A stretch of 64,000 bases of DNA from Streptomyces sp. NBC_00335. GTDB taxonomy: Bacteria; Actinomycetota; Actinomycetes; Streptomycetales; Streptomycetaceae. Location of the stretch: positions 6,315,501-6,379,500 of the forward strand of contig NZ_CP108006.1 of the NCBI RefSeq assembly GCF_036127095.1, given 5' to 3'. The notes beneath the pieces were generated by a model that had not been told where the DNA came from, made no database searches, and was given only the letters and a program-made list of their open reading frames with translations. The position numbers were made by a program, and so were the translations under genes. Shown here one piece after another: positions 1-8,361 of the stretch (its first letter is position 1; each line of letters opens with the position of its first letter).

Positions 1-1
1 C

Positions 2-604
2 AAGACCTACCCGTCGAGCGACGTACGACTGCTGGCGGACCTGGGTGTCCGTCACGTGGCGGAAAACCGGGACCAGGACGCGGCCCCCAAGGCCGAGGCC
101 TGTGCGGATCTGCCGCTCACCTGGCACTTCGTCGGCCAGTTGCAGACGAACAAAGTCCGTTCCGTGGCGGGATACGCGCATCTCGTGCAGTCCGTCGACC
201 GCCCCAAGCTCGTGGCAGCCCTCTCGGCGGCCGCGGAGGGCGCCGGACGGGAACTGGGCTGCCTGGTGCAGATCGCCCTCGACGCCGAGTCGGGCGAACG
301 GGGGGCCCGCGGTGGCGCGGCGCCCGAGCAGCTCGCCGAGTTGGCGGACCTCGTGGCGGCGGCCCCGGGGCTGCGCATCGACGGCCTCATGACGGTCGCT
401 CCGCTGGCCGGGCGCTACGCGGGACGCGAACAAGCGGCCTTCGAGCGGCTGGTGGAATTGTCATCCCGCCTGCGCGCGGACCATCCGGCTGCCACGATGG
501 TGTCGGCCGGGATGAGCGCAGACCTGGAACAGGCCGTTGCGGCCGGTGCGACACATGTACGCGTCGGCACTGCGGTACTCGGCGCGAGACCCCGGCTCGG
601 GTAA
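2..604 (+). CDS. yggS: YggS/PLPBP family pyridoxal-phosphate homeostasis protein, 5' end outside window
   Basis: The frame is open from the first base of the window, so only the C-terminal 200 residues are present and roughly 35-40 N-terminal residues are missing. Family motifs are visible: HFVGQLQTNKV, LMTVAP, and a C-terminal MSAGMSADLEQAV followed by THVRVGTAVLG, which builds the phosphate cup of the fold-type III barrel. By alignment with the usual V-(S/T)-K-T-x-P motif, the first complete codon (Lys, bases 2-4) would be the PLP-binding lysine. The protein has no known enzymatic reaction and is thought to buffer PLP. It precedes sepF, as in other actinobacterial division loci, where it follows ftsZ and a laccase-domain gene that would lie upstream. 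Confidence 0.93.
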   Translation, partial: KTYPSSDVRLLADLGVRHVAENRDQDAAPKAEACADLPLTWHFVGQLQTNKVRSVAGYAHLVQSVDRPKLVAALSAAAEGAGRELGCLVQIALDAESGERGARGGAAPEQLAELADLVAAAPGLRIDGLMTVAPLAGRYAGREQAAFERLVELSSRLRADHPAATMVSAGMSADLEQAVAAGATHVRVGTAVLGARPRLG

Positions 605-755
605 CGTCGCGAAGAAAGTCGGACCACAGCAGAAAATATGGTCATTTCCGCTGATGAGCGGACAGGCCACGTGGATCGCGGGCAGTTGGTGACATTCGTG
701 ACACGGCGATACACCTGCGACAGGGCGATCCACCACAGAGCGGAGGACTCAGAGA

Positions 756-1376
756 ATGGCCGGCGCGATGCGCAAGATGGCGGTCTACCTCGGCCTCGTG
801 GAGGACGACCGGTACGACAACCCGGGGTACGACCCCGACGACGAGTTCGAACCCGAGCCGGAGCCGGAGCGATCGCGCGAGCGGGATCGCCGGCAGCAGC
901 CCGTTTCGCATCAAACGCCCGTATCGGACGAACCGGTACGAGTTGCCCAGCCTCCGGCACCAAGAGAACCCATCTCAATGCCGGTTGAAAACGGACGTCC
1001 TGCGCGAATCGCCCCCGTGGCGTCCATCACACCCGAACGCTCGAATCTGGAGAAGAACGCCCCCGTGATCATGCCCAAGGTCGTCTCCGAGCGGGAGCCG
1101 TACCGCATCACGACGCTGCACCCCCGGACCTACAACGAGGCCCGTACCATCGGGGAACACTTCCGTGAGGGCACTCCGGTGATCATGAATCTCACGGAGA
1201 TGGATGACACGGACGCCAAGCGTCTGGTCGACTTCGCCGCAGGTCTCGTCTTCGGTCTGCACGGCAGCATTGAACGCGTGACACAGAAGGTGTTCCTGCT
1301 GTCTCCTGCTAACGTCGATGTCACGGCGGAGGACAAGGCCCGCATCGCGGAGGGCGGGTTCTTCAACCAAAGCTAG
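756..1376 (+). CDS. sepF: Cell division protein SepF
   Basis: 206 residues. SepF anchors FtsZ to the membrane and organises the septal ring. The N-terminal helix [18 protein letters not shown] fits the amphipathic membrane-binding peptide. It is followed by an acidic, Glu/Pro-rich linker (about residues 20-100). The C-terminal SepF fold (about 108-200) includes the [18 protein letters not shown] and [19 protein letters not shown] segments that form the dimer and FtsZ-binding surface. An ATG follows GGAGGACTCAGAGA, giving a good ribosome site. It sits between yggS and yggT, the standard Streptomyces order, which supports the call. Confidence 0.96.
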   Translation: MAGAMRKMAVYLGLVEDDRYDNPGYDPDDEFEPEPEPERSRERDRRQQPVSHQTPVSDEPVRVAQPPAPREPISMPVENGRPARIAPVASITPERSNLEKNAPVIMPKVVSEREPYRITTLHPRTYNEARTIGEHFREGTPVIMNLTEMDDTDAKRLVDFAAGLVFGLHGSIERVTQKVFLLSPANVDVTAEDKARIAEGGFFNQS

Positions 1377-1436
1377 ACCGATCCGTCAGATACGGGACCG
1401 GGTACAGGGCGGAAGCAGGGGAGAGGGAAGCGCGGG

Positions 1437-1733
1437 ATGGGCGTAGCACTGCAAGTGGTTTACATCGCGCTGATGTGCTTCCTCATCGTGCTGATCTTCC
1501 GACTGGTCATGGACTACGTGTTCCAGTTCGCACGTTCATGGACACCCGGCAAGGCGATGGTGGTCGTTCTGGAGGCCACCTACACTGTCACCGATCCACC
1601 GCTCAAGCTTCTTCGGCGGCTCATCCCGCCGTTGCGTCTCGGGGGCGTGGCACTCGACCTGTCCTTCTTCGTTCTGATGATCATCGTTTACATCCTCATC
1701 AGTTTCGTGAGCACCGCTGCGAGAAGCGTGTGA
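1437..1733 (+). CDS. yggT: YggT family integral membrane protein
   Basis: 98 residues with two strongly hydrophobic segments (about 3-27 and 70-95) separated by a short basic loop containing P-L-K-L-L-R-R-L-I-P-P. This is the conserved YggT repeat feature. The protein is probably inserted in the cytoplasmic membrane. Its exact role is unknown, although linkage to sepF and divIVA suggests a part in envelope or division functions. The start ATG follows GGGGAGAGGGAAGCGCGGG. It lies 60 bp after sepF and 82 bp before divIVA, so co-transcription is likely. Confidence 0.9.
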   Translation: MGVALQVVYIALMCFLIVLIFRLVMDYVFQFARSWTPGKAMVVVLEATYTVTDPPLKLLRRLIPPLRLGGVALDLSFFVLMIIVYILISFVSTAARSV

Positions 1734-1815
1734 ACGATGAGCTTCCCCGCAGGCGCGGGGACAGTCCCGATACGGTCCTGCCGACTGCCGACGACTACGT
1801 AGAGGTGAAGAAGAC

Positions 1816-3087
1816 ATGCCGCTGACTCCCGAGGACGTGCGGAACAAGCAGTTCACGACCGTCCGCCTGCGAGAAGGCTATGACGAGGACGAGGTCGACG
1901 CCTTCCTCGACGAGGTCGAGTCCGAACTGACGCGCCTGCTGCGCGAGAACGAGGACCTGCGCGCCAAGCTGGCGGCCGCCACGCGTGCCGCCGCGCAGAA
2001 CCAGCAGCAGGGCATGCGCAAGCCGGACCCCCAGGACGGTGGAGGCCAGCGTGGCCCCGGAGCCCCCGTGCCCGCGGCCATATCCGGCCCCCCGCAGCAG
2101 CAGCCCCAGATGGGTCCGCCGCAGCTTCCGGGTGGCCCGCCTCAGCTTCCGGCCGGCCCCGGTGGGCACGGCCAGCAGGGTCCCGGCCCGATGGGCAACC
2201 CCATGCAGCAGCACACCATGGGTGGGCAGCAGCAGATGGGCCAGCAGGGCATGGGTCAGCAGGGCATGGGCCAGCAGGGCATGGGCCAGCAGGGTCCCGG
2301 CCTGATGGGCGGCCCGATGCAGGCACAGCAGCAGCAGTCCATGGGTGGCCAGAACCCGCTCGGCCAGCAGATGGGCCAGCCGATGGGGCAGCAGATGCAG
2401 CCCATGGGCCAGCAGATGCAGCCGATGGGCCAGCAGATGCACCAGCAGCCGCAGCAGCTTCCGCAGCAGGGTCCCGGTGGCGACAGCGCCGCCCGCGTCC
2501 TGTCGCTCGCGCAGCAGACCGCCGACCAGGCGATCGCGGAGGCCCGCTCCGAGGCCAACAAGATCGTCGGCGAGGCCCGGTCGCGCGCCGAGGGCCTGGA
2601 GCGGGACGCCCGCGCCAAGGCCGACGCGCTGGAGCGGGACGCACAGGAGAAGCACCGCGTCGCGATGGGCTCCCTGGAGTCCGCCCGCGCCACGCTGGAG
2701 CGCAAGGTCGAGGACCTGCGGGGCTTCGAGCGTGAGTACCGCACCCGCCTGAAGTCCTACCTGGAGTCGCAGCTGCGCCAGCTGGAGACGCAGGCCGACG
2801 ACTCGCTGGCTCCGCCGCGGAACCCCGCCGGTCCCGCGCTGCCGCCGTCGCCGACCCCGTCGATGGCTCCGGCCGGTGCGATGCACTCCATGGGTGGCCC
2901 GTCGATGGGTGGCCCGTCGCCGATGGGCGGTCCGTCCCCGATGGCCCCCTCCTACGGTGGCGGCCAGCAGCAGATGTCCCCGGCCATGACGCAGCCGATG
3001 GCTCCGGTGCGGCCGGCTGCTCCGCAGCCGATGCAGCAGGCGCCGTCTCCCATGCGGGGCTTCCTGATCGACGAGGACGACAACTAA
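1816..3087 (+). CDS. divIVA: Polar growth determinant DivIVA
   Basis: 423 residues. DivIVA marks hyphal tips and directs apical wall growth in Streptomyces. The N-terminal lipid-binding head begins MPLTPEDVRNKQFTTVRLR with the usual curved-membrane-binding residues, followed by a short coiled coil (about 25-60). Residues 75-215 form a Gln/Gly/Pro/Met-rich spacer containing repeated M-G-Q-Q-G units (bases about 2227-2300). This spacer is typical of Streptomyces rather than Bacillus homologues. A second long coiled coil (about 225-325) is followed by another Pro/Met/Gly-rich tail ending GFLIDEDDN. The gene is followed by a strong hairpin terminator and converges on ileS. Confidence 0.96.
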   Translation: MPLTPEDVRNKQFTTVRLREGYDEDEVDAFLDEVESELTRLLRENEDLRAKLAAATRAAAQNQQQGMRKPDPQDGGGQRGPGAPVPAAISGPPQQQPQMGPPQLPGGPPQLPAGPGGHGQQGPGPMGNPMQQHTMGGQQQMGQQGMGQQGMGQQGMGQQGPGLMGGPMQAQQQQSMGGQNPLGQQMGQPMGQQMQPMGQQMQPMGQQMHQQPQQLPQQGPGGDSAARVLSLAQQTADQAIAEARSEANKIVGEARSRAEGLERDARAKADALERDAQEKHRVAMGSLESARATLERKVEDLRGFEREYRTRLKSYLESQLRQLETQADDSLAPPRNPAGPALPPSPTPSMAPAGAMHSMGGPSMGGPSPMGGPSPMAPSYGGGQQQMSPAMTQPMAPVRPAAPQPMQQAPSPMRGFLIDEDDN

Positions 3088-3112
3088 GCGGCATCATCCG
3101 TCGGCAGACGGT

Positions 3113-3158
3113 ACGGGCCGGGCCCGGTTCCCCTTCGGGGGCACCGGGCCCGGCCCGT
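3113..3158 (+). terminator. Hairpin terminator after divIVA
   Basis: A 16-bp perfect stem pairs bases 3113-3128 with 3143-3158, enclosing a loop that itself folds as CCCCTTCGGGG. TTCCG follows, without a long T tract, which is common in Streptomyces terminators. It starts 25 bp after the divIVA stop codon. Confidence 0.8.
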
Positions 3159-3220
3159 TTCCGTACCCGGACGGTGCGAGGCCCCCGCGGGCCGGGCGCA
3201 CGCCGCTGCGCGGGGCGGAA

Positions 3221-3440
3221 GTCCCCTACCCGCCCTTCCACCGTTCCCAGGGTCGGCCCTGACCCGCGCCTCAAACGCCGGACGGGCTGAAAGCAGGGGG
3301 CCCGGGCTGCGCCCGGACCCCCTGGGGCTCCGCCCCAGACCCCGCGCCTCAAACGCCGGCGGGGCTGGATGTGGCCAGCGTTTGAGGCGCGGGTCCGGGC
3401 AGCGCCCGGGGAACGGCGGAAGGGCGGGTAGGGGAAACGC
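3221..3440 (+). repeat. Dispersed Streptomyces intergenic repeat, two direct copies and one inverted
   Basis: Most of the 406-bp space between divIVA and ileS (3088-3493) is built from a repeated module. The core CGCCTCAAACGCCGG occurs at about 3267 and again at about 3345. A reverse-complement copy (GCGTTTGAGGCG) lies near 3378. The outer arms (CCCCTACCCGCCCTTCC at about 3223 and GGAAGGGCGGGTAGGGG at about 3417) are also inverted. Related copies lie at 10479-10604 and 61648-61735, always in non-coding DNA after a gene. The function is unknown. The transcript could fold into a very long hairpin. Confidence 0.8.
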
Positions 3441-3484
3441 GAAACGGCCCGCACCCCCCGGGGAAGGGGGCACGGGCCGCTTCG
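3441..3484 (-). terminator. Hairpin terminator after ileS
   Basis: Bases 3445-3451 (CGGCCCG) pair with 3473-3479 (CGGGCCG), with an inner C-run/G-run stem. Read on the minus strand, TTTCGCGTTTCC follows. It begins about 10 bp after the ileS stop codon. Confidence 0.7.
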
Positions 3485-3493
3485 GGCCGGGGG

Positions 3494-6400
3494 CTACGCC
3501 TTGCGGAGGCGGAAGGTGAGGCCCAGGGGCTCGTCCGTGAACGGGTCGCCGTACGTGGCGTCCGCCTCGCCGGAGGCGTAGTCCGTGGCCAGGACCTCGT
3601 CGGCGATCAGCGAAGCGTGGTCGGTCAGCGCTGCCACCAGCTCGGGGTCCGACGAGGACCAGCGCAGGGCGATGCGGTCCGCGACGTCGAGGCCGGAGTT
3701 CTTCCGGGCCTCCTGGATCAGGCGGATCGCGTCACGGGCCAGGCCCGCCAGACGCAGCTCCGGGGTGATCTCCAGGTCCAGGGCGACCGTCGCGCCGGAG
3801 TCGGACGCCACCGACCAGCCCTCGCGCGGGGTCTCCGTGATGATGACCTCCTCGGGGGTGAGGGCGACGGGCTCGCCGTTCACCTCCACCGAGGCCTCAC
3901 CGGAACGCAGGGCCAGGGACAGCGCCGCCGCGTCGGCCGCGGCGACCGCCTTCGCCACGTCCTGCACGCCCTTGCCGAAGCGCTTGCCCAGCGCGCGGAA
4001 GTTCGCCTTGGCCGTGGTGTCGACCAGGGACCCGCCGACCTCCGAGAGGGAGGCCAGCGAGGAGACGTTCAGCTCCTCCGTGATCTGCGAGTGCAGCTCG
4101 GGGGAGAGGGTCTCGAAGCCCGATACGGCGACCAGCGCACGGGACAGCGGCTGGCGGGTCTTCACGCCCGACTCGGCGCGCGTCGCGCGGCCCAGCTCCA
4201 CGAGGCGGCGTACCAGCTGCATCTGCTGGGACAGCGCCGGGTCGATGGCCGAGGCGTCCGGGACCGGCCACGTGGTCAGGTGCACCGACTCCGGGGCGTC
4301 CGGGGTGACCGGGACGATCATGTCCTGCCAGACCCGCTCCGTGATGAAGGGGGTGAGTGGGGCGAGGAGGCGGGTGACCGTCTCCACGACCTCGTGCAGG
4401 GTGCGCAGCGCGGCCGCGTCGCCCTGCCAGAAGCGGCGCCGCGAGCGGCGGACGTACCAGTTGGAGAGGTCGTCCACGAAGGAGGAGAGCAGCTTGCCGG
4501 CGCGCTGGGTGTCGTAGGACTCCATCGCCTCCGTGACCTCGGTGGTGAGGGTGTGCAGCTCCGAGAGCAGCCAGCGGTCCAGGACCGTGCGGTCCGCGGG
4601 CGCCGGGTCGGAGGCCGAGGGGGCCCAGTTCGACGTGCGTGCGTACAGGGCCTGGAAGGCGACCGTGTTCCAGTACGTGAGGAGCGTCTTGCGGACGACC
4701 TCCTGGATCGTGCCGTGGCCGACGCGGCGCGCCGCCCACGGAGAGCCGCCGGCCGCCATGAACCAGCGGACGGCGTCCGCGCCGTGCGTGTCCATCAGCT
4801 GGATCGGTTCGAGGGTGTTGCCCAGGTGCTTGGACATCTTGCGGCCGTCCTCGGCGAGGATGTGGCCCAGGCAGACCACGTTCTCGTAGGAGGACTTGTC
4901 GAAGACGAGGGTGCCGACCGCCATCAGGGTGTAGAACCACCCGCGGGTCTGGTCGATGGCCTCCGAGATGAACTGCGCCGGGTAGCGCTTCTCGAAGATC
5001 TCCTTGTTCTTGTGCGGGTAGCCCCACTGCGCGAACGGCATCGAACCCGAGTCGTACCAGGCGTCGATGACCTCCGGCACGCGCACCGAGGTGCGGGTGC
5101 AGCCCTCGGCCGTGCAGGGGAAGGTGACCTCGTCGATGTACGGGCGGTGCGGGTCCAGGTTCGACTGGTCCGTGCCCGTCAGGTCGCTCAGCTCGGCCAG
5201 GGAGCCCACGCAGGTGAGGTGGTTGTCCTCGCAGCGCCAGATGGGCAGCGGGGTGCCCCAGTAGCGGTTGCGGGACAGCGCCCAGTCGATGTTGTTGTTC
5301 AGCCAGTCGCCGAAGCGGCCCTGCTTGACGGAGTCCGGGAACCAGTTGGTCTTCTCGTTCTCCCGCAGCATCGCGTCCTTGACGGCGGTGGTGCGGACGT
5401 ACCAGGACGGCTGCGCGTAGTAGAGCAGGGCGGTGTGGCAGCGCCAGCAGTGCGGGTAGCTGTGCTCGTAGGCGATGTGCTTGAAGAGCAGGCCGCGCGC
5501 GTCGAGGTCGGCGGTCAGCTTCTCGTCGGCCTTCTTGAAGAAGACGCCGCCGACGAGCGGGACCTCCTCCTCGAAGGTGCCGTCGGGGCGGACCGGGTTC
5601 ACGACGGGCAGGCCGTACGCGCGGCAGACCGCGAGGTCGTCGGCGCCGAAGGCGGGGGACTGGTGGACCAGACCGGTGCCGTCCTCGGTCGTGACGTACT
5701 CGGCGTTCACGACGTAGTGGGCGGGGGCGGGGAACTCGACCAGGTCGAAGGGGCGCTGGTACGTCCAGCGCTCCATCTCCTTGCCCGTGAAGGACTCGCC
5801 GGTGGCCTCCCAGCCCTCGCCGAGGGACTTCTCCAGCAGCGGCTGGGCGACGACGAGCTTCTCTTCGCCGTTGGTCGCCACGACGTAGGTGACGTCGGGG
5901 TGCGCGGCCACCGCGGTGTTGGAGACCAGGGTCCAGGGGGTGGTCGTCCAGACGACCAGCGCCGCCTCGCCCGCGAGGGGGCCGGAGGTCAGCGGGAAGC
6001 GGACGTAGACCGAGGGGTCGACGACCGTCTCGTAGCCCTGGGCCAGCTCGTGGTCCGAGAGGCCGGTGCCGCAGCGGGGGCACCAGGGCGCGACGCGGTG
6101 GTCCTGGGTGAGCAGGCCCTTGTTGAAGATCTCCTTCAGCGACCACCACACGGACTCGACGTACTCGGGGTCCATGGTGCGGTAGGCGTCGTCGAGGTCG
6201 ACCCAGTAGCCCATCCGGTTGGTGAGCTCGGTGAACGCATCGGTGTGGCGGGTCACCGACTCGCGGCACTTGGCGTTGAACTCGGCGATGCCGTACGCCT
6301 CGATGTCCTTCTTGCCGTTGAAGCCCAGTTCCTTCTCGACGGCGAGCTCGACGGGCAGGCCGTGGCAGTCCCAGCCGGCCTTGCGGGCCACGTGGTAGCC

Positions 6401-6640
6401 GCGCATGGTGCGGAAGCGGGGGAAGACGTCCTTGAAGACGCGGGCCTCGATGTGGTGCGCGCCGGGCATGCCGTTCGCGGTGGGCGGGCCCTCGTAGAAG
6501 ACCCACTCGGGGCGTCCCTCGGACTGCTCCAGGGTCTTGGCGAAGGTCTTGCTCTCGCGCCAGAAGTCGAGGACGGCGTGCTCAAGGGCAGGCAGGTCGA
6601 CCTGGGCGGGTACCGGGCGGTACTGCGGCGGTGTGGTCAT
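3494..6640 (-). CDS. ileS: Isoleucyl-tRNA synthetase
   Basis: 1048 residues from the chosen ATG at 6640; the stop is TAG. The enzyme charges tRNA-Ile with isoleucine in the cytoplasm. Class I motifs are present: the HIGH-equivalent TANGMPGAHHIEARVF near residue 50, the WDCHGLPVE motif, the editing domain, and KMSKS as DGRKMSKHLGN. Zinc-type Cys pairs appear in APWCPRCG and YPHCWRCH. The anticodon-binding and C-terminal regions are intact. The start was set at 6640 (MTTPPQYRPV) because it follows a strong GGAGGAAG ribosome site. An upstream in-frame ATG at 6697 falls inside the T-box leader and would translate the riboswitch. Regulation is by that leader. Confidence 0.97.
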   Translation of the reverse strand: MTTPPQYRPVPAQVDLPALEHAVLDFWRESKTFAKTLEQSEGRPEWVFYEGPPTANGMPGAHHIEARVFKDVFPRFRTMRGYHVARKAGWDCHGLPVELAVEKELGFNGKKDIEAYGIAEFNAKCRESVTRHTDAFTELTNRMGYWVDLDDAYRTMDPEYVESVWWSLKEIFNKGLLTQDHRVAPWCPRCGTGLSDHELAQGYETVVDPSVYVRFPLTSGPLAGEAALVVWTTTPWTLVSNTAVAAHPDVTYVVATNGEEKLVVAQPLLEKSLGEGWEATGESFTGKEMERWTYQRPFDLVEFPAPAHYVVNAEYVTTEDGTGLVHQSPAFGADDLAVCRAYGLPVVNPVRPDGTFEEEVPLVGGVFFKKADEKLTADLDARGLLFKHIAYEHSYPHCWRCHTALLYYAQPSWYVRTTAVKDAMLRENEKTNWFPDSVKQGRFGDWLNNNIDWALSRNRYWGTPLPIWRCEDNHLTCVGSLAELSDLTGTDQSNLDPHRPYIDEVTFPCTAEGCTRTSVRVPEVIDAWYDSGSMPFAQWGYPHKNKEIFEKRYPAQFISEAIDQTRGWFYTLMAVGTLVFDKSSYENVVCLGHILAEDGRKMSKHLGNTLEPIQLMDTHGADAVRWFMAAGGSPWAARRVGHGTIQEVVRKTLLTYWNTVAFQALYARTSNWAPSASDPAPADRTVLDRWLLSELHTLTTEVTEAMESYDTQRAGKLLSSFVDDLSNWYVRRSRRRFWQGDAAALRTLHEVVETVTRLLAPLTPFITERVWQDMIVPVTPDAPESVHLTTWPVPDASAIDPALSQQMQLVRRLVELGRATRAESGVKTRQPLSRALVAVSGFETLSPELHSQITEELNVSSLASLSEVGGSLVDTTAKANFRALGKRFGKGVQDVAKAVAAADAAALSLALRSGEASVEVNGEPVALTPEEVIITETPREGWSVASDSGATVALDLEITPELRLAGLARDAIRLIQEARKNSGLDVADRIALRWSSSDPELVAALTDHASLIADEVLATDYASGEADATYGDPFTDEPLGLTFRLRKA

Positions 6641-6945
6641 GAGGCTGAACTCTTCCTCCGGCGGGGTGTCACTTCCGTCCGGAGGGACGAGAACCATGCC
6701 CTGAAGATCAGGGACTGCTCCCGCGGTACCACCCTCCTTGGCCTGCGGACCTGCGGTCCGTCGGCCCCCTCATTGGGGTGCGAAGCCGGTTCTACTCGCC
6801 CTACGGGAATCCCGGTGGGCTTTCTTCCGGCGGCTCCGGGGTGATCCTTCGCATCGCGCTCGCCCCCGGGCTCTCACCGTCCCCGGGTCGCTCCTGGCTG
6901 CGTCCGACGCTACTCGTCCCCATCCATGCTTCTCGCTGGGCCCAG
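6641..6945 (-). promoter_or_regulatory. T-box riboswitch in the ileS leader, probably translational
   Basis: On the minus strand the T-box core AGGGTGGTACCGCGGG lies at about 6723-6738, the sequence that senses the uncharged tRNA 3' end. Upstream, an AUC isoleucine codon followed by A (minus strand, 6845-6843) sits in a suitable specifier position, and the leader begins near GAGAAGCATGGATGGGGAC. Downstream, CCCTCCGG (about 6680-6687) is complementary to the CCGGAGG that forms the ileS ribosome site (about 6653-6661). This suggests uncharged tRNA frees the ribosome site rather than an antiterminator. That fits the translational ileS T-boxes known in actinobacteria. The exact 5' end is not determined. 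Confidence 0.9.
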
Positions 6946-7010
6946 TGTACGGGCCGGGGGGCGCGTCGGCAGACCGGTTTACGGGGCGTGGCGCGAGGGT
7001 CCGGGCGGGG

Positions 7011-7086
7011 CGCGGACCGGGGTCTGGACCCGGGCTCGGACCGGGGCTCGGACCGGGCTCCGACCCGGGCTCGGACCGGGATCGGA
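7011..7086 (+). repeat. GC-rich short tandem repeat
   Basis: About six imperfect copies of an 11-13 bp unit resembling GGGCTCGGACC lie between the ileS leader and the DksA-type gene. The rest of this intergenic stretch (about 6946-7281) shows no gene. Both flanking genes are read away from it, so their promoters should lie here. No function for the repeat is evident. Confidence 0.7.
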
Positions 7087-7281
7087 TTGACCCGAATGGG
7101 CCGACGGGCCGCTCCGGGGTGCGGTGGGGTGGGTGGGGCGGATTACCGGGCTCCCCGCTGGGCACAACGGATGCAGGTTGACCTCGATGGACGCGTGCCC
7201 CGTTGCCGCGGGGCCGGAGCCGATTTATCGTTCCGGCACGATTCGCGAGCAATGATCACAGTATGTGAAGGGGCCGCGGCC

Positions 7282-8142
7282 ATGGTGGCGAAGAAGACCG
7301 CCGGGAGTACTGCCAAGAAGGCTGTCGGGAAGGCTGCGGAGAAGCCGGCGCAGGAGCCGGTGACGGAGATGGTGTCGGCGGTGGCGGCTCCGGATCCGGA
7401 GGCCGGACCGGTGGAAGGGGCTGCCGCCGGGAAGAAGGCGGCGGCCGCGAAGAAGGCGGCCTCGAAGACGGCGGCGGCCGGGACGAAGGCCGCCGGCGCG
7501 AAGAAGGCGGCAGCCGGGAAGGCGCCCGCCGAGGAGACGGCCGCCGTCAGGAAGACGGCGGTCAAGAAGACCGCCGCGAAGAAGGCCACGGCCAAGACGG
7601 CCGGGGCCGAGGGGGCGGCGCAGGCCGCGCACGAGACGGGAGCCCGGAAAGTGGTTGCCAAGAAGAGCACCGGCACGGCCAGGAAGACGGCCACGGCCGC
7701 GACCAGCGGGCTGCCCAAGGCGCGGGGCACGGCGGGCCTGGCGCCCGGCGAGCTCGCCGTACGGCCCGGCGAGGACCCCTGGACCCCGGCGGAGGTCTCC
7801 GAGGCGCGGACCGAGCTGCAGAGCGAGGTGCTGCGGCTGCGCGCCGAGCTCCAGGCCTCCGACGCGGCCATCTCCGGGCTGATGCGGGACTCCGGCGACG
7901 GCGCGGGCGACGACCAGGCCGACACCGGGACCAAGAACATCACCCGGGAGTCCGAGCTCGCCCTCGCCGCGAACGCCAACTCGATGCTGGAGCAGACCGA
8001 GCGCGCGCTGGAACGGCTGGAGGCGGGCACGTACGGCCTCTGCGAGAACTGCGGCCAGCCCATCGGCAAGGCACGGATGCAGGCGTTCCCGCGGGCCACG
8101 CTGTGCGTGGACTGCAAGCAGAAGCAGGAGCGGCGGCACTGA
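7282..8142 (+). CDS. TraR/DksA-type zinc-finger protein with lysine/alanine-rich tail
   Basis: 286 residues. The C-terminal third carries the DksA/TraR zinc finger: LCENCGQPIGKAR followed by LCVDCKQKQ, a C-x2-C-x17-C-x2-C pattern. Before it is the helical segment NSMLEQTERALERLEAGTYG. DksA proteins bind RNA polymerase through the secondary channel. The first 150 residues are dominated by K-K-A-A, K-T-A and A-K-K repeats, resembling eukaryotic H1 or the tail of actinobacterial HupS, and probably bind DNA. The ATG at 7282 was preferred over an upstream in-frame ATG at 7252 because of the GAAGGGGCC site and the usual MVAKK start. The location between ileS and lspA is conserved in Streptomyces. 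Confidence 0.85.
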   Translation: MVAKKTAGSTAKKAVGKAAEKPAQEPVTEMVSAVAAPDPEAGPVEGAAAGKKAAAAKKAASKTAAAGTKAAGAKKAAAGKAPAEETAAVRKTAVKKTAAKKATAKTAGAEGAAQAAHETGARKVVAKKSTGTARKTATAATSGLPKARGTAGLAPGELAVRPGEDPWTPAEVSEARTELQSEVLRLRAELQASDAAISGLMRDSGDGAGDDQADTGTKNITRESELALAANANSMLEQTERALERLEAGTYGLCENCGQPIGKARMQAFPRATLCVDCKQKQERRH

Positions 8143-8361
8143 GCGGGAGCCGGGCGGAGGCCGTGAGGGTGCCGTGAGGGCGCCTGGCGGGCGCCGCAGG
8201 GCCCCGGGCCGGTGCCGGTGGGCTCCGGTCGAGGTCCGGCCGGGGCGGCGGCCGAAGGGCGCCCTGACGTACTCTCGTGTCTCGTCAGGGTCCAGGCACC
8301 TGGCGGGTCGGCGGCGCGGTGCCGTCCAACAACCTGGTTCGAGCTAGTTCGAGGGACTCAC

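Noticed and set aside
1741..1770. A single sequence resembling a type I-E CRISPR repeat (CTTCCCCGCAGGCGCGGGGACAG).
   Set aside because: Only one copy, no spacers and no cas genes. It is a short hairpin between yggT and divIVA, probably chance or a weak attenuator.
6641..6697. An N-terminal 19-residue extension of IleRS starting at ATG 6697.
   Set aside because: It lies in the T-box leader and includes the anti-ribosome-site sequence; the family starts at 6640.
3617..6844. A 1075-codon plus-strand open frame opposite ileS.
   Set aside because: Antisense shadow with Arg/Val/Gly-rich low-complexity product and no domain.
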